From Bifiguratus adelaidae (lineage: Eukaryota; Mucoromycota; Endogonomycetes; Endogonales): a stretch of 64,000 nucleotides of DNA. Shown here piece by piece: positions 1 to 11,071 of the stretch. Location: NCBI GenBank assembly GCA_002261195.1, contig MVBO01000072.1:1-64000 (forward strand), written 5' to 3'. Position 1 is the stretch's first letter; each line of letters opens with the position of its first letter. Made by a program: the position numbers and the translations under genes. The notes beneath the pieces were generated by a model. The model had not been told where the DNA came from. It worked only from the letters and a program-made list of their open reading frames with translations, and made no database searches.

Positions 1-830
1 TCCGCTTCATCCCTCAATGGATCCACTTCAATGGTCAACACTAGGGCTGGAGGAAGGCTTTTGAGTGCCTCCAAAGGTGCCAAGAGTGGCGACATGTCGG
101 GATCAGATCTTAGAGTTTCGTCTGGAGCGTATTCATTGATGCAGAAACGCATCGAATCAGTGGTTAGAAAGTACGCTCCACCTCCGCACTCCTTGTACGA
201 CGCCGTATCAGTCCTCGTGCAGTCTGTTACGGGAAAAATGAGAGCTTGAAAGCATAACTTGTGCCCTTTCTCCGTCGCTTTTCTAGCCATTACAGCGGCC
301 AGATTACCCCCAGCAGAATCACCAGCAACGGCTATGCGTTTTCCATCCACCTGGAGTTCTTGCGCGTGCTCAAAGACATAACTAACCACGCCATCACATT
401 CATTGACAGCAACAGGGAAGCGAACTTCGGGAGAGAGACTGTAGTCCACCGAGATATAGATGGCTTGAGTCCGTTGACACAAGTTTGAGACGAATGCATC
501 CACCTCATCCAGGTCACACTATGTCGCCGTAAGTTTCCGCAACGTGATTTCTCACAAGGTTTACCGATACCCAGCCTCCACCATGAAAGAAGACAACGGC
601 CGGTAAGACTTGCGCTTCTCTACCTTTAGGTCTATAGATGCGAACTGGCACGTCTCCGAAAACTGTATCCTGTCAAGTGATTTGGCTCACATCCTTTGGA
701 GAGGGTGACCACTTCTTTTGCCTTGCTGCCACGGCAGCCCTGCGGTCGCTCAAGGAATAGTTCGGTGGTGGCGGTTTTTCGGTGATAAGGTCAAGTCCTC
801 TTTGGATACAGGTTCAATGTAGAATATCGG
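1..830 (-). pseudogene. alpha/beta-hydrolase (HSL-type esterase/lipase), copy 1, truncated by window edge
   Basis: The minus strand encodes an alpha/beta-hydrolase_3 esterase. The oxyanion motif HGGGW is read near 585-600, the nucleophile elbow GDSAGGN near 305-330, and the acid-residue region ending DPLRDE lies at the left edge. The C-terminal His part runs off the window. An intron of about 50 nt probably separates the HGGGW exon from the GDSAG exon. In the N-terminal exon an in-frame TGA lies at 673-675. The only GT-AG pair that would remove it is 21 nt long, shorter than any other intron here, so I read it as a nonsense mutation. The N-terminal boundary near 830 is approximate and I see no clear start codon. 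It is a tandem paralogue of the next copy. Family call is firm; pseudogene status is likely but not certain. Confidence 0.65.
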
Positions 831-1151
831 ACTCATGGGACAAGGAAGTGTCGAGATGGGTATATGAGAGAGAGTGTGTGTTCCTCTTTGTCCAAAGAAG
901 GTGCAACCTTTAGGGAGAGTTACACAAACCCCAACCCTCAAACATTAACCCAAACTCTGCTCGGTAAACTTCTACGATGGTTTCCGGGGGTCAACCCTCT
1001 CTGCAACCTCAAAAAGGAAGTTGCGCTTTCGGGAAATACTTCCCTTTTCTGAACCGCGTTTCATTGATATCTCCTGTCCATTGTTTTGATCAATCGAGAT
1101 CCTTAACGTACAGGGGGAAGCATGCGAACGCATCATGACAATGAACACATG

Positions 1152-2134
1152 TTAACTGTGAAGTGCCTCGTAGAGACTACCAGCAAGAGCAGATCTCAAT
1201 GCTATTCCACCACCGGATTCCCACATTGCATGTGAAGTCCACGCACCGTGCGCTACCCCTGATACTCGCACCATCTGTACTTGTACGCCAGCTTCTATCA
1301 TGCGACGGTCATATGCTTCGCCTTCATCTCTCAAAGGGTCGGCTTCAATGGTCACGACGAGGGCGGGAGAAAGATTTTTGAGCCCTTCAATGGGCGTCAT
1401 GAAAGGCGATACGTCGGGATCGGATCGCTGGCTCACGTCTGGACAATACTGATCATGAAAATAGCGCATGGAATGTGTGGTCAAATTGTAGGCGCCACAT
1501 CCAGACTCTTTATAAGATGCTGTATCGGTCCCCGACAATCTGTCACAGGATAGATGAGAGCTTGAAAGCGTAGCTTGTAGCCTTTCTCGGTAGCCTTCTA
1601 GCAGTAACAGCCGTGAGATTTCCTCCGGCCGAGTCACCGGCAACCGCAATGCGTTGCGGATCGATTTGGAACTTTTGCGCATGTTCAAACACGTACGTCG
1701 TCACAGCAACACATTCGTTCAGGGCCATCGGAAAAGCAGCCTCTGGCGACAGACTGTAATTAAGTGATATACAAACAGCCTGTGTTCGCTGACATACGTT
1801 GGCGACTGCAGAATCGGCTATATCAATATCGCCCTATCATACAGTCAGTCGCGCGTATATCCCATCCTTACGTTGCCTACCAACACCCATCCTCCACCAT
1901 GAAAATAGACGACCGCAGGCAATACGTCCGATTCTCTGTTTTTAGGTCTATAAATCCGCACCGATACATCATGGTATCCTTCCGCATCACCTCGCTCACG
2001 TCCTTCTTTGTAGGCAAGGTTGCCCACTGACGGAATGAAAACAGCGCTCTACGCTCGGACAAGTGCATGTCCAACGGAAGGGGATTCGCAGCTACAAGGG
2101 CAAGCAGCTGCCTCACCTTGGGTTCGATGAACAT
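1152..2134 (-). pseudogene. alpha/beta-hydrolase (HSL-type esterase/lipase), copy 2, multiply frameshifted
   Basis: Second tandem copy of the esterase, covering nearly the full family length. It shows HGGGW near 1885-1900, GDSAGGN near 1615-1640, DPLRDEG and a C-terminal VAHGAW containing the expected catalytic His. Codon-by-codon comparison with copy 1 shows three length differences that break the frame: about 4 nt missing near 1966-1976, 1 nt near 1590-1596 and 1 nt near 1530-1537. The coding sense therefore moves through all three frames. The most likely original start is the ATG at 2134, which leads into a typical VAANPLPLDM N-terminus. An intron after HGGGW is probable but its borders are not clean. 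Sequencing error is possible in principle, but adjacent genes are intact. Not expected to make active enzyme. Confidence 0.75.
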
Positions 2135-2558
2135 GACAAGTAAGGAGCGAGACAAAAACGACACAAGAGAAGAAATACAAGATCTCGCTCGGCGCAGTGT
2201 TACATTGGCATCTCGAAAATTTGCACGCTTATAATGGGAATGTCTCGTACGCAGTTCACCTTTAGCGCGGACATGGGTGACATTCTTCTTATCGTTGCGA
2301 GGTAAGAAGGCAAAGCATGCATCGAAATGATGCAATTGCAGCCTGGCATAGCCGTGGTTCCATGAATACCACGTGATATGAGAACACATGTATCCGCATA
2401 GTCTCAAATCCGTCCATAGCATGGCTTCTCACTTGAACACGATGTATCAGCCATCTCGTAGGGCGTTGCCCAATTATTCCCCACAAGCCAACAATTCTCG
2501 CGACAGAAAGACGCGCGACATTTCCCAATTTTGCTCTTCATACTGACGCGTCCAGATC

Positions 2559-3419
2559 ATGGCACAACCCATGGAACAGCAAGCGGTGCCTACTCAAGGC
2601 TTTAGCTTGCAAGAACAGCAGCTTTATCAGTGGACGCAAAGCTTGGCTTGGGTAGATACGCAAATCAAGGACTACGAAGTCGCCATTCTAGCTCGACAGA
2701 ACGGTTCTACGGAAGATGTACCCATGCCGCAGGAAGGCGCGTCGCAAACGATACAGAATCTTGAACGCGAGGTTGACCGACTAAAGCACGAGCTCCTTCT
2801 CGCTTCACAGTATACAGCTTCCAAAAACCGCATCACGCAATCCCTCCACGACTCTCATGTCATTCTCGACACCTTGTTTCCCACTTGGCACAACGAAAAC
2901 ACGTCAGCGGACGAGGCAGAGGAACAGAATCTCCGAGATCTTATTGACGAGCGTGACGAGCTTGTCGTCAAGGCACTAAGGTCGTGGACTGAAGTACAAA
3001 AGCTAACATCTGAGCTTTCGGCATTGGAGAAACAAGTGGGTGGTAAGTTGACCAGTGGTTTACAGAGCACCTCCTTAGCGTATGGTTACAGCGCAACATA
3101 CTCAAAATCGAACCATCATGTCGTCTATCCTAAAACTGACGAATCCTTCCCCACAAACCACTGATGCCAATGCTGCAGATCCGTCTGCCGATAAATTCCT
3201 ATCTCAAGAGACAGGAGAGTTGCGTGGCGCGAGAGAACGACTGGCAGAGTGGAAAGTCAAGGTGGATGTGGCTAGTAATGTAATTCAGGTAAGTCGCATC
3301 CACAAAAATGCAACGGTCGCAGAGCTGATCAATATGGACAGGGATTGATACTGGAAAGTGGCCTTGACTGGTCAAAAGATCCGCGCCTGGTTGACATTCT
3401 GTTGCTTTGCGGTAGTTGA
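2559..3419 (+). CDS. kinetochore protein CENP-H homologue
   Basis: Exons 2559-3042, 3092-3288 and 3342-3419 join in frame to 252 aa, matching the usual CENP-H length of about 250. The N-terminal two thirds is a long charged helical coiled coil (heptad-rich stretches around 60-95 and 120-160). The C-terminus carries the family signature: NVIQ followed by GLILESGLDWSKDPRL, read across the last splice junction, close to the metazoan form with SGVNWAEDP. CENP-H is an inner-kinetochore (CCAN) subunit at centromeric chromatin, forming a complex with CENP-I, -K and -M. The start is the first ATG of a long open frame. The gene stands alone and the convergent SEN34 gene ends 137 bp downstream. Product inferred from the C-terminal motif plus coiled-coil architecture. 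Confidence 0.8.
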
Positions 3420-3556
3420 GCTTGCATGATCGAGCTTGGGCCCTTGTATATGCCATGTACTATAGTTATTGTCCGCAACAATCTATTCACGCCTTCGTCG
3501 TCCAAGTCGTTCTGTCACTTCTGGCAACGAGCATCACCAGAATTTCAAGCTCTTGG

Positions 3557-4146
3557 TCAAAAGCCAGCCCATTCCAATGAGTAGGTGAGCATATGGTCGC
3601 TCGTCGACGCTTCGAGATTTTCATCATCAATTGCGGCAAGGACGTGATATTTGTTGACAGCTGTCGCCAAACGTCCAAGCCCTATAAGCTCGAGTGCCGT
3701 GATGCACTCGTCCATGCCTCGTACTGACACTATGTACTGGCTATGGACCTTCAAGGGATCATCCAGGTAAACAAGGAAGTCGCCTCCGAATCGCATCCCG
3801 GATGTGATGAACATATTGGCCGCCAGCTGCCAAAGATACTCGTAAACGTGCTGACGACGCACTTGGTGAGGTGCAGATGGATAAGACCACGCATGGCTGA
3901 TGTGAGCACCGTGTTTTGCCAGTAGTGTCACTTCCTCGGGAAGTAAGAGGAGAGGAAGTCCGAGAACAGTACTTTGGACAGGAAAGCGCGGCAACGAGCC
4001 CACAAGTGAGCCCACGATATGCGCTTGACTGCGCAGGGTCTGCACGTCTAAGCGCTGTCATTAGTTGGCTGTATACAAGACTTCTTACCTTCGACCCGCC
4101 AAACGAATCCCTTCCCGTTGGTGATTGTCACTTGCACAGTGTCCAT
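3557..4146 (-). CDS. SEN34: tRNA-splicing endonuclease catalytic subunit Sen34
   Basis: Exons 4089-4146 and 3557-4047 (intron 4048-4088, 41 nt) give 182 aa. The N-terminus reads NGKGFVW then VEDVQTLRSQ and IVGSLVGSLP, the typical Sen34 N-terminal domain. The C-terminal tRNA_int_endo domain keeps the three catalytic residues: Tyr113 in GGDFLVY, His121 in KVHSQY and Lys152 in VNKYHV. The enzyme cleaves the 3' splice site of intron-containing pre-tRNAs as part of the four-subunit SEN complex. It is shorter than yeast Sen34 (about 275-300 aa) because the interdomain linker is short. The ATG at 4146 is preferred; an upstream in-frame ATG at 4164 would overlap the start codon of the divergent SHE4 gene. 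The two genes share an extremely short head-to-head region. Confidence 0.88.
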
Positions 4147-4162
4147 TCCCAAAGGTGAGACC
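4147..4162. promoter_or_regulatory. 16-bp head-to-head spacer between SEN34 and SHE4 start codons
   Basis: Only 16 bp separate the proposed ATG of SEN34 (minus, 4146) from that of SHE4 (plus, 4163). There is no room for two promoters, so each transcript must start inside the coding sequence or first intron of the other, giving overlapping antisense 5' ends, unless one gene uses a later start. Confidence 0.6.
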
Positions 4163-6422
4163 ATGGCGGACAAGAGTCCGGAGGAAAGAGTGGAAGAGTT
4201 TACTGCGAGTGAGTGGCAATCAATACCACGCCGATCTTCTCGCTGATACTTCTTTCTCAGAGCTGCAACAACTCGGCGACGACAAGCAGGATGAAAAGTG
4301 TTCAACGTTGGTGGATCGAGCAAAAGCATTTCAAGCCTCGGGAGTGTTGTCGCGTGCTCTAGACGACGTACGTACAGCGTTGCAGATCAACAAGACCTGG
4401 CAACCAGCTATCGACCTCGCTGCTCAGTTGACCACAACTCAGGCGCGTGTTGAACTGCAAGAAGGGACCGCGTTTGACACGAGCGACCTGCAGCAACAAC
4501 TCGCTCTTATATCCAGTGGCACCCAGGAGGATGTGAGGCAGCTGCTAGACTCTGGATTCTTTTCAGAATTGCTCCTACTGCTGTCCAAGTCTCAAGATGC
4601 CCAGAAATCAACCATGGCCTTAGCCGCCATACACAACGTGTTTCAACGCGTCGAAAGTTTGGATGGGGCCTCAGCAAGCGCCACGGCGGCGGAAGCAACA
4701 TCACTGCAGAACTTGTACCGGCTGTGCAACAAGACGTTTCTCGATCTCTTGGACGGAACGTGTGTGGAGAAGCAAAAGGAGGCATTGGAGTTCCTCGTCT
4801 CCATGTTTCGCGCTCATCCAGGGGCTGGCTACTATATTTGTAGCCAGGAAGGTGTTTTATCTGAACTCTATGACATTGTAGAAACAAGCGACACATCCTG
4901 CAACATCCTGGTCGTTCAGATACTCAATCACGCGTACGATAACAGTAAATTGCGGCAGAGTGTGGCCGCGACCTTTGGCGATTGGATCTCGCAATTAGTG
5001 TCAAGGACCAAGGGAGCCTCAGCCGAGTTGTATGCGACTGCTATACCATTAGCAACAAAAATGATGCTGTTCAAATCACAAGATCCAAGGGACACGCAAC
5101 CAAGTACGGCAGACGACGCCGTATCTCGTCTATCAGGCCAACGTGACGCTTTGCTGCAAAAGATTATCTCGGCTATTACTGAGGGACAGGGCGATCCGAA
5201 AACACACTTGTCGCTCGTGGAGGCTCTAGCATACTTGTCTGTGGAAGTGGACGCTCGAGAACAATTATCCAAAGACAACGCGTTCCTGAAGGCCCTTGTA
5301 AAGCTCACGATTTCCATACCTGCGACGAACACGGCACTTTTATACGGTGTTGCTGAGGTGTTGGGTAATATTGCGAAATTCAAGGATCTACTGTCCGAAG
5401 AAGAACGACAAATCTCCCGCCTACGTGAAATGACTTCAGTAAAAAATGCGGCGATGGGCAAAGGCAGAAAGCTACAAAGTCCTACCGAGATCCCGTTAAT
5501 GAAAGAGGATCGAGTGAGCGTTCGGGTAGAGCGGCTTGTTCAAGCTGGAGGCGTTCTTGCTCTCAATCACATAAGCAAGGTCGACAGTGAAAACGCTCGA
5601 TTGAAGTCATGTCAAGCTTTCGTAGGCCTTTCTACCCCTAGCAAATTGCGGGGAATACTAGTACAACAAGGTGCGGTCAAAACTCTTCGTCCTTTGGCCG
5701 TCAGCCAAGGCCACAGTTACTCACCTTTCGCCGCGCATGCCCTCGCCAAGATCGCTATTTCCTGCAACCCAGCCATCGCATTTCCTGGCACCATTGCTGC
5801 AGACTTGATAAAACCTTTCAGTGCGCTCTGTGAAGGCGATCAATTACTTCGGCAGTTCGAAGCTTTACTCGCTTTGACCAACCTAACATCTGCCAGCGAT
5901 GACCTTCGAGCGCGCGCTTATAAAGTCAACATGCTCACCACCCTCGAAAACCTCCAATTCTCAAACAATGCTCTAATACAACGAGCAGCTACTGAACTCT
6001 TGTGTAATATGCTATTTTACGAACCAGTATTCGATGCCTACACGCAGGACACCAAGGCAACCTCCAACAAATACAAATTACTCCTTGCATTTGCCGATTC
6101 GGAGGATTTAGCCACCAGACGCGCAGCAGGTGGTGCACTAGCCATCCTATCACAACATCCCACAGCATGCAAATTAATCATGTCTCACAGTATTGGCATA
6201 CCCAACGTGATCCACATGATTGCGCCAGCAGAACCAATCGAGATGAAGCAACGCGGCATTGAAATCATTTTCAATCTCCTCCAACAACCCAACATAAAAG
6301 TACCTGAATCCTTGATTCGGGAAGGTGTAACTCACCTTCAGGCACTTGCTCAATGCCAGGATAGCGACGTGGCTGAGGCAGCAAACCAATGCCTTGTAAT
6401 TCTGAGAGACAATGGAATATAA
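4163..6422 (+). CDS. SHE4: UCS-domain myosin chaperone (She4/UNC-45 family)
   Basis: Exon 4163-4208, intron 4209-4260, exon 4261-6422 encode 735 aa. A TPR-like N-terminus (about residues 15-90) is followed by a central armadillo-type region and a C-terminal UCS domain. The UCS domain is visible as helical repeats ending with ADSEDLATRRAAGGALAIL and IIFNLLQQPN, typical of UNC-45/She4/Rng3. The protein folds and stabilises myosin motor heads in the cytosol and so supports cytokinesis and endocytosis. Length fits fungal members (about 750-800). The start in exon 1 is chosen because it joins in phase across a canonical GT-AG intron and begins MADKSPEE; the large downstream open frame alone has no good start. 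The next gene begins only 45 nt after its stop codon. Confidence 0.87.
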
Positions 6423-6466
6423 GATGCCAGTCACGCTCATCCTTCTTTGCTTCTCTTGCTGCGCGA

Positions 6467-8085
6467 ATGTTAGAGTCGAGTGACAACTCGCTCAAGCACG
6501 ACATGGACGCTACAACAGACTATATGAGTGTAAAGAGACAGCGAGGTGAAAAGGTGGTCGTCATCGCAGCTCCAGAGAACATGGACTTGGAAAGTTATAT
6601 TGGCAATTACAAAGGTAACGCATGGCCACCGTTTATGCAGACTTGATGCGATCCTCTTGGCGTTGACACGTTCTTTAGGGCACACAAAGATTGAAAGACT
6701 ACTGTTCATTGCGGAGCGATGTCCCGGCTTGGCTATTGAAGCGTATACCCTTGCCGTTGCGGAGATAAAAGCAAATACTCTCGACACGGCTCGGTATCAG
6801 GCTACCGTGAACAGTTTGAACAACTTACTTGAAAAGGAGGGAAAAGCGCCGCTTACTGTCGATCAAAAGTGGATCGAGCTTACAAGCAAGAAGGTGAAGA
6901 CGGCGTCTGAAAAGTTGGAGGCTGAGCTCAAAAGCTACAAGAACAACTTGATCAAGGAGAGCATACGAATGGGCCATAATGACCTAGGAGATCACTACTA
7001 CGCTTGTGGCGATCTTGGAGAGGCGTTAAAGTGCTACACAAGAGCTCGAGACTATTGCACCACACCAAAGCACATCATCGACATGTGCGTGAACGTGATC
7101 AAGGCAAGTATGTTTTGGAACACTTTAGCATGTGTCCTTACTTCATCTACAGGTCAATATCGAACTGGGAAACTACGCGAGAATACATTCTTTTGTGGTT
7201 AAGGCCGAGTCCACGCAGGATGTTGCGGACAAGAAATCCACTCTTGCTTGGCTCAAGTGCTGTAGTGCACTAGCTCATCTCGATAGCAATACACCCAACA
7301 AATTCAAGCCAGCGGCAACGTGTCTCTTGGCTGTACCGTTTGAGGCAGGCAGTAATCTCTCCGAGGTGAGAGCAAATACACCAAGGCGCATGCATAGTCT
7401 TACCTCCCTCCGTAGCTAATGTCAGCCAACGATGTGGCTATATACGGCGTATTGTTAGCTTTGGCTAGCTTCAACAGGACAGAGATCAAGACAAACATCA
7501 TCGACAATGCCGAGTTCAAGAATTTTCTGGAGCTTGAGCCCCAGTGCAGGGAACTAGTCTTTGCATTCTACAACTCCGATTATCAAACATGTCTCAACCT
7601 CTTGCAAAGGATGAAGGTACTAGAGTGGTGCGCTTTTCGGTCAGATCTAACTGAGGCTCTGCCGCATTCCATAGGATGAACTTCACTTAGACATACACCT
7701 ACACTCACACGTCGACACCATATACAACAGCATTCGCAAAAAGGCACTCATTCAATACTTTAGCCCATTTCTTAACGTTGATCTCGAAAAGATGGCAGCA
7801 GCGTTTAACACAGACATCAAAAGCCTAGAAGCCGAGCTAGTGACATTAATTTCCGAGGATGAGATATCAGCAAGGATAGATACGCATCGAAAGGTAAGTG
7901 AGGATTTCAAAAGAACTTCAAAGAATAATGAGAAATAGATTCTGGTTAGCAAAGAGCAAAACAAACGCCAACAGGTTTACGCGAAGAGCGCGCAGTTGGG
8001 TGGGGAATACGAAAGAGCGGCACGCGCTCTACTCCTCCGAATCAGACTCATGAAGGCTGATCTTGTTGTTAAAGCTGATGCTTGA
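6467..8085 (+). CDS. COP9 signalosome subunit 1 (GPS1/CSN1)
   Basis: Six exons (6467-6614, 6679-7103, 7153-7365, 7416-7616, 7675-7893, 7939-8085) join in phase to 450 aa. Diagnostic blocks are IKESIRMGHNDLGDHYYACG, GEALKCYTRARDYC and HIIDMCVNVIK, which match CSN1 (and more distantly Rpn7). The C-terminal PCI domain covers roughly 290-410, ending near YFSPFLNVDLEKMA. CSN1 scaffolds the COP9 signalosome, which removes Nedd8 from cullins and so controls cullin-RING ubiquitin ligases. Its close relative, the proteasome lid subunit Rpn7, is the main alternative, but the wording around the WIELTSKK block favours CSN1. Intron 2 (7104-7152) begins with GC rather than GT. The N-terminal ATG choice is uncertain because further in-frame ATGs follow within 20 codons. 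Confidence 0.85.
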
Positions 8086-8322
8086 ATAAGAAACCTGTGC
8101 TTAACAAACAACCCGCCTGTGATTGACACCATTGACAAATGCGCGGAAGGATTGAGAAACATTCCAAATTAGGTAACAGTTGCCCCTTAGGCACCACATG
8201 CTTTTGCCTTCCAGGTGACAGAACTGTTCTTATTTTGAACAATCTGTTGACACCAGACGACTGCAGTGTAGTTATCCAGAGCGCTTTCACCTCTGTCGCG
8301 TAGACCAATACCCGGGGTCGCT

Positions 8323-10638
8323 ATGGCGACACATTCCGCCTACAATAACGTGCCTCGCGTGATGCCGGACCGAATACTTCACTCGCCGCACACACCTTTC
8401 ATGCCGACTGTATCAACCAGCAAGACATACCCGACAGCTCAAGCGACCTGGAACACCCCGCAGAGGACCGAGAAAGGCATGGACTCCCTATCGTTGGCTC
8501 TTCAGAAATTGACAGAGCTCAACGAGCAAACTTGGATTCAATTAGGTGAGTAGTTCAGTAAAGCCAGGAAAATGGCGGCGTTTTCGCTACCCATCCAAAG
8601 CGAGAAGAGATCTGAGGGGTTGTTTGGATGGAGCTCTTACAATTCGCGCCACTGCAGCAAACTTAAACTACAAATTATTTGGCGAACTCGACCGCGCAGC
8701 AATATGTTTCGAGTCAGCTCTGCGTCATAACGCCGCTTCACGCTCTGCTCTGGAAGGAATGGGTGAACTGCTATGTCGAAAAAACCGATTCGGTGAGGCA
8801 AGTATACAGAACGTTCCCCGTACGCAGCAAGATTAAATCCAATTTAGGCCGCTGAGTTTTTTCAGCGAGTTGTTCAGCATGGTGCCACGGATGCAAGCAT
8901 ATTGGGAGCTCTAGGTAGGCGTTGCCACAGAATAAATGTTATGGGAACTAAAAAAGCTTGGCAGGTTACTGTTTTGTGCGGATGAATCGGCTAGAGGACG
9001 CCTATGCTGTCTTTCAACAAGCTGTTCAAGATTCTCAGAATGCACACGCAAGTATAGGAAGAGGAGAACTTTGTGTCTGCCCGTGACTGACGATGACCTG
9101 TGTCGATAGGTTTCTGTATTATGGTTCGGCATTGGTATCTATTCAGATTTAACAAACGCTCCAGAGCATGCAGAAGAGGCTTTCACATCAGTACTACGTT
9201 ACAATCCCGACTATGAGATGGCAAACGATATATATTTTCGCTTGGGAATAATTTACAAAAAGCAACAACGCTATGATCTCAGTCTGCAATGTTTTCGCCA
9301 TGTCCAAGCCAACCCACCTTATCCCCTTGTAGAAGCCGACATATATTATCAGATAGGCCATGTACAGGAGCTTCAAAAAGATTACAACCTCGCGCGCGAC
9401 TCGTACGAACATGTACTCGATCAGACCCCCAATCACGCCAAAGTCCTCAAACGACTCGGCTGGCTTTACCATCAGTCAGCCTCCTTCACGAACTATGCCA
9501 CCGCTATTCAACTTCTCAGTCAAGCTCTAAGTCTGGACGACACAGATCCAGAGACTTACTTTTTCTTGGGTCGATGTTACATGAAAAAGCAAGATTATAC
9601 CAAAGCGAAAAACGCATACCAGGAAGCGGTTAATTATGGCAGCAAGAATGCTGTCTATTGGTGTTCGATAGGTGTACTGTATTATCAAATCAATCAGGTA
9701 AGCAAAGTATGCCTGCGCGCGTTACGCGGTTACCAATGGGTGCATAGTATCGCGACGCTCTTGAAGCTTACACGAAAGCTATCAAGCTTAATCCGGAACT
9801 AAGTGAGACATGGTACAATCTTGGGACGTTATATGAGTCTTGTAACGACCAATTTCATGATGCTTTGGACGCATATCAAAAAGCCTGGCAGTTGGATCCC
9901 AGTAACCAGCATGTGAGACAACGTCTGGAACTATTGCGCATTCAGATGGGTTACTCTTCAAAGTACGTTTGGAACGGTTGACCTTACCGAGCCGATTCGC
10001 TTACTTTTTATTATGTAGTCCTGCTTCCTCCATATCTCAACCTCTAAATCCATCATCATATCAAGGAACTTCAGGTACATCGAGTGCTACCCATGCGAAC
10101 GGCTCTTCAGCAGCATACGAGGCCCAGACTGGTGCCAGTCCTCGACCACGTGCTGCAGAGGGAAAGTCGGTATCACCTCTAGATGTATCTTCACAAATTC
10201 AATCACCTGGCACGGTAAGCATCGACTTTGCCCCGCGAGGTTTCGACAGCTCACTTAAAGCTTGTGTAGCCCCTTCCAGATCCCTCAACGTCGACTCCGC
10301 GAGAACAATGGTACAAAGCAATGTCTTCAAAAGCACCGGCCCCCTACAATCAACCTTCTTCATCCCTGTCGACGCCAGGCTATCCTGTATCTGCCGCGCA
10401 AAGCGATCCGAATGCACAACACCATCGTTCCGTAAGCCTCGATAAACGCGACAGGACACGAATGTCATCAATTTCGGAACGAAACCGAAGATTAACATGG
10501 GCACATACATCCACATCTGGAGACCAGCGAGACGATCGAAACGAGACTGCGGCCAGCGTGTTGATGAGCTTTAGGGAGGAGAATACTCCCACAGCACGTG
10601 ATTTCGACGGCAATGACGATATTGGTAAACAGAAATAA
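8323..10638 (+). CDS. CYC8: general transcriptional corepressor Cyc8/Ssn6 (TPR protein)
   Basis: Eight exons (8323-8545, 8658-8797, 8848-8914, 8965-9047, 9110-9697, 9748-9962, 10019-10214, 10270-10638) give 626 aa. About ten tetratricopeptide repeats span roughly 60-400, including LNEQTWIQL, WFGIGIYSD, HAEEAFTSVLRYNP, YFRLGIIYKKQ, YYQIGHVQEL and WYNLGTLYESC. These match Ssn6/Cyc8 repeat for repeat. The C-terminus is Ser/Pro/Thr-rich and disordered. Cyc8 with Tup1 forms a corepressor recruited by sequence-specific factors in the nucleus. The protein lacks the very long Gln-rich tails of the yeast form. Introns 2 (8798-8847) and 4 (9048-9109) must start with GC to keep the TPR frames, so this one gene has two GC-AG introns. 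The first intron, 112 nt, is long for this locus. Confidence 0.9.
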
Positions 10639-11071
10639 TATGAATATCTTCAAGATCAACATCCAGCCTTTCAGCAGCATATTTAACCTCTTTAACATGT
10701 ATGTATTTTCCAGTGTACTCCATTGTTCATGTACATATAGCGGATAGAAATTTCGTGACGTCACAAATTTCTCGAGCGGCTTATGAAGTGAAAGGATGGC
10801 TTATTGCATCCTCCTCTCTCATCGCCTATAGCAGATCCATCCATCGGATATTGGCGTAGCGACCATGTAAGTAGCCATCCAACGTTATCTTTTGGGGAAT
10901 ATGGGCGCATCTGTATGTTGGTGAACGATCGATGCAGTGGTATAAGCCTGCCGCTTTCAGATAGAAGACAGGTCAAAGCCGCCCCACCCACCAAAGATGC
11001 GATGGACCTGGCGACCTTGTTTTGATAAACGCTAACCCTTATCTTGATTTTCTTTGTGTCTTGTAGTCAAT
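10639..11071 (+). promoter_or_regulatory. RPS10 upstream region with probable 5'-UTR intron
   Basis: No coding sequence is seen. A strong donor (GTAAGT at 10867) and a pyrimidine-rich acceptor ending TTGTAG at 11066, five nt before the RPS10 ATG, suggest a 200-nt intron in the 5' untranslated leader, a common arrangement in ribosomal protein genes. The palindrome TGACGTCA lies at 10756-10763, about 100 bp before the inferred donor. Confidence 0.55.
10756..10763. promoter_or_regulatory. TGACGTCA palindrome upstream of RPS10
   Basis: Exact 8-bp CRE/ATF-type palindrome, a known target of bZIP factors of the CREB/ATF family. It lies upstream of the RPS10 leader and is one of four such sites in this window. 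Confidence 0.5.

Noticed and set aside
661-690. A 21-nt intron removing the TGA in esterase copy 1
   Set aside because: It would be about half the length of the shortest intron supported here, so a nonsense codon is more likely.
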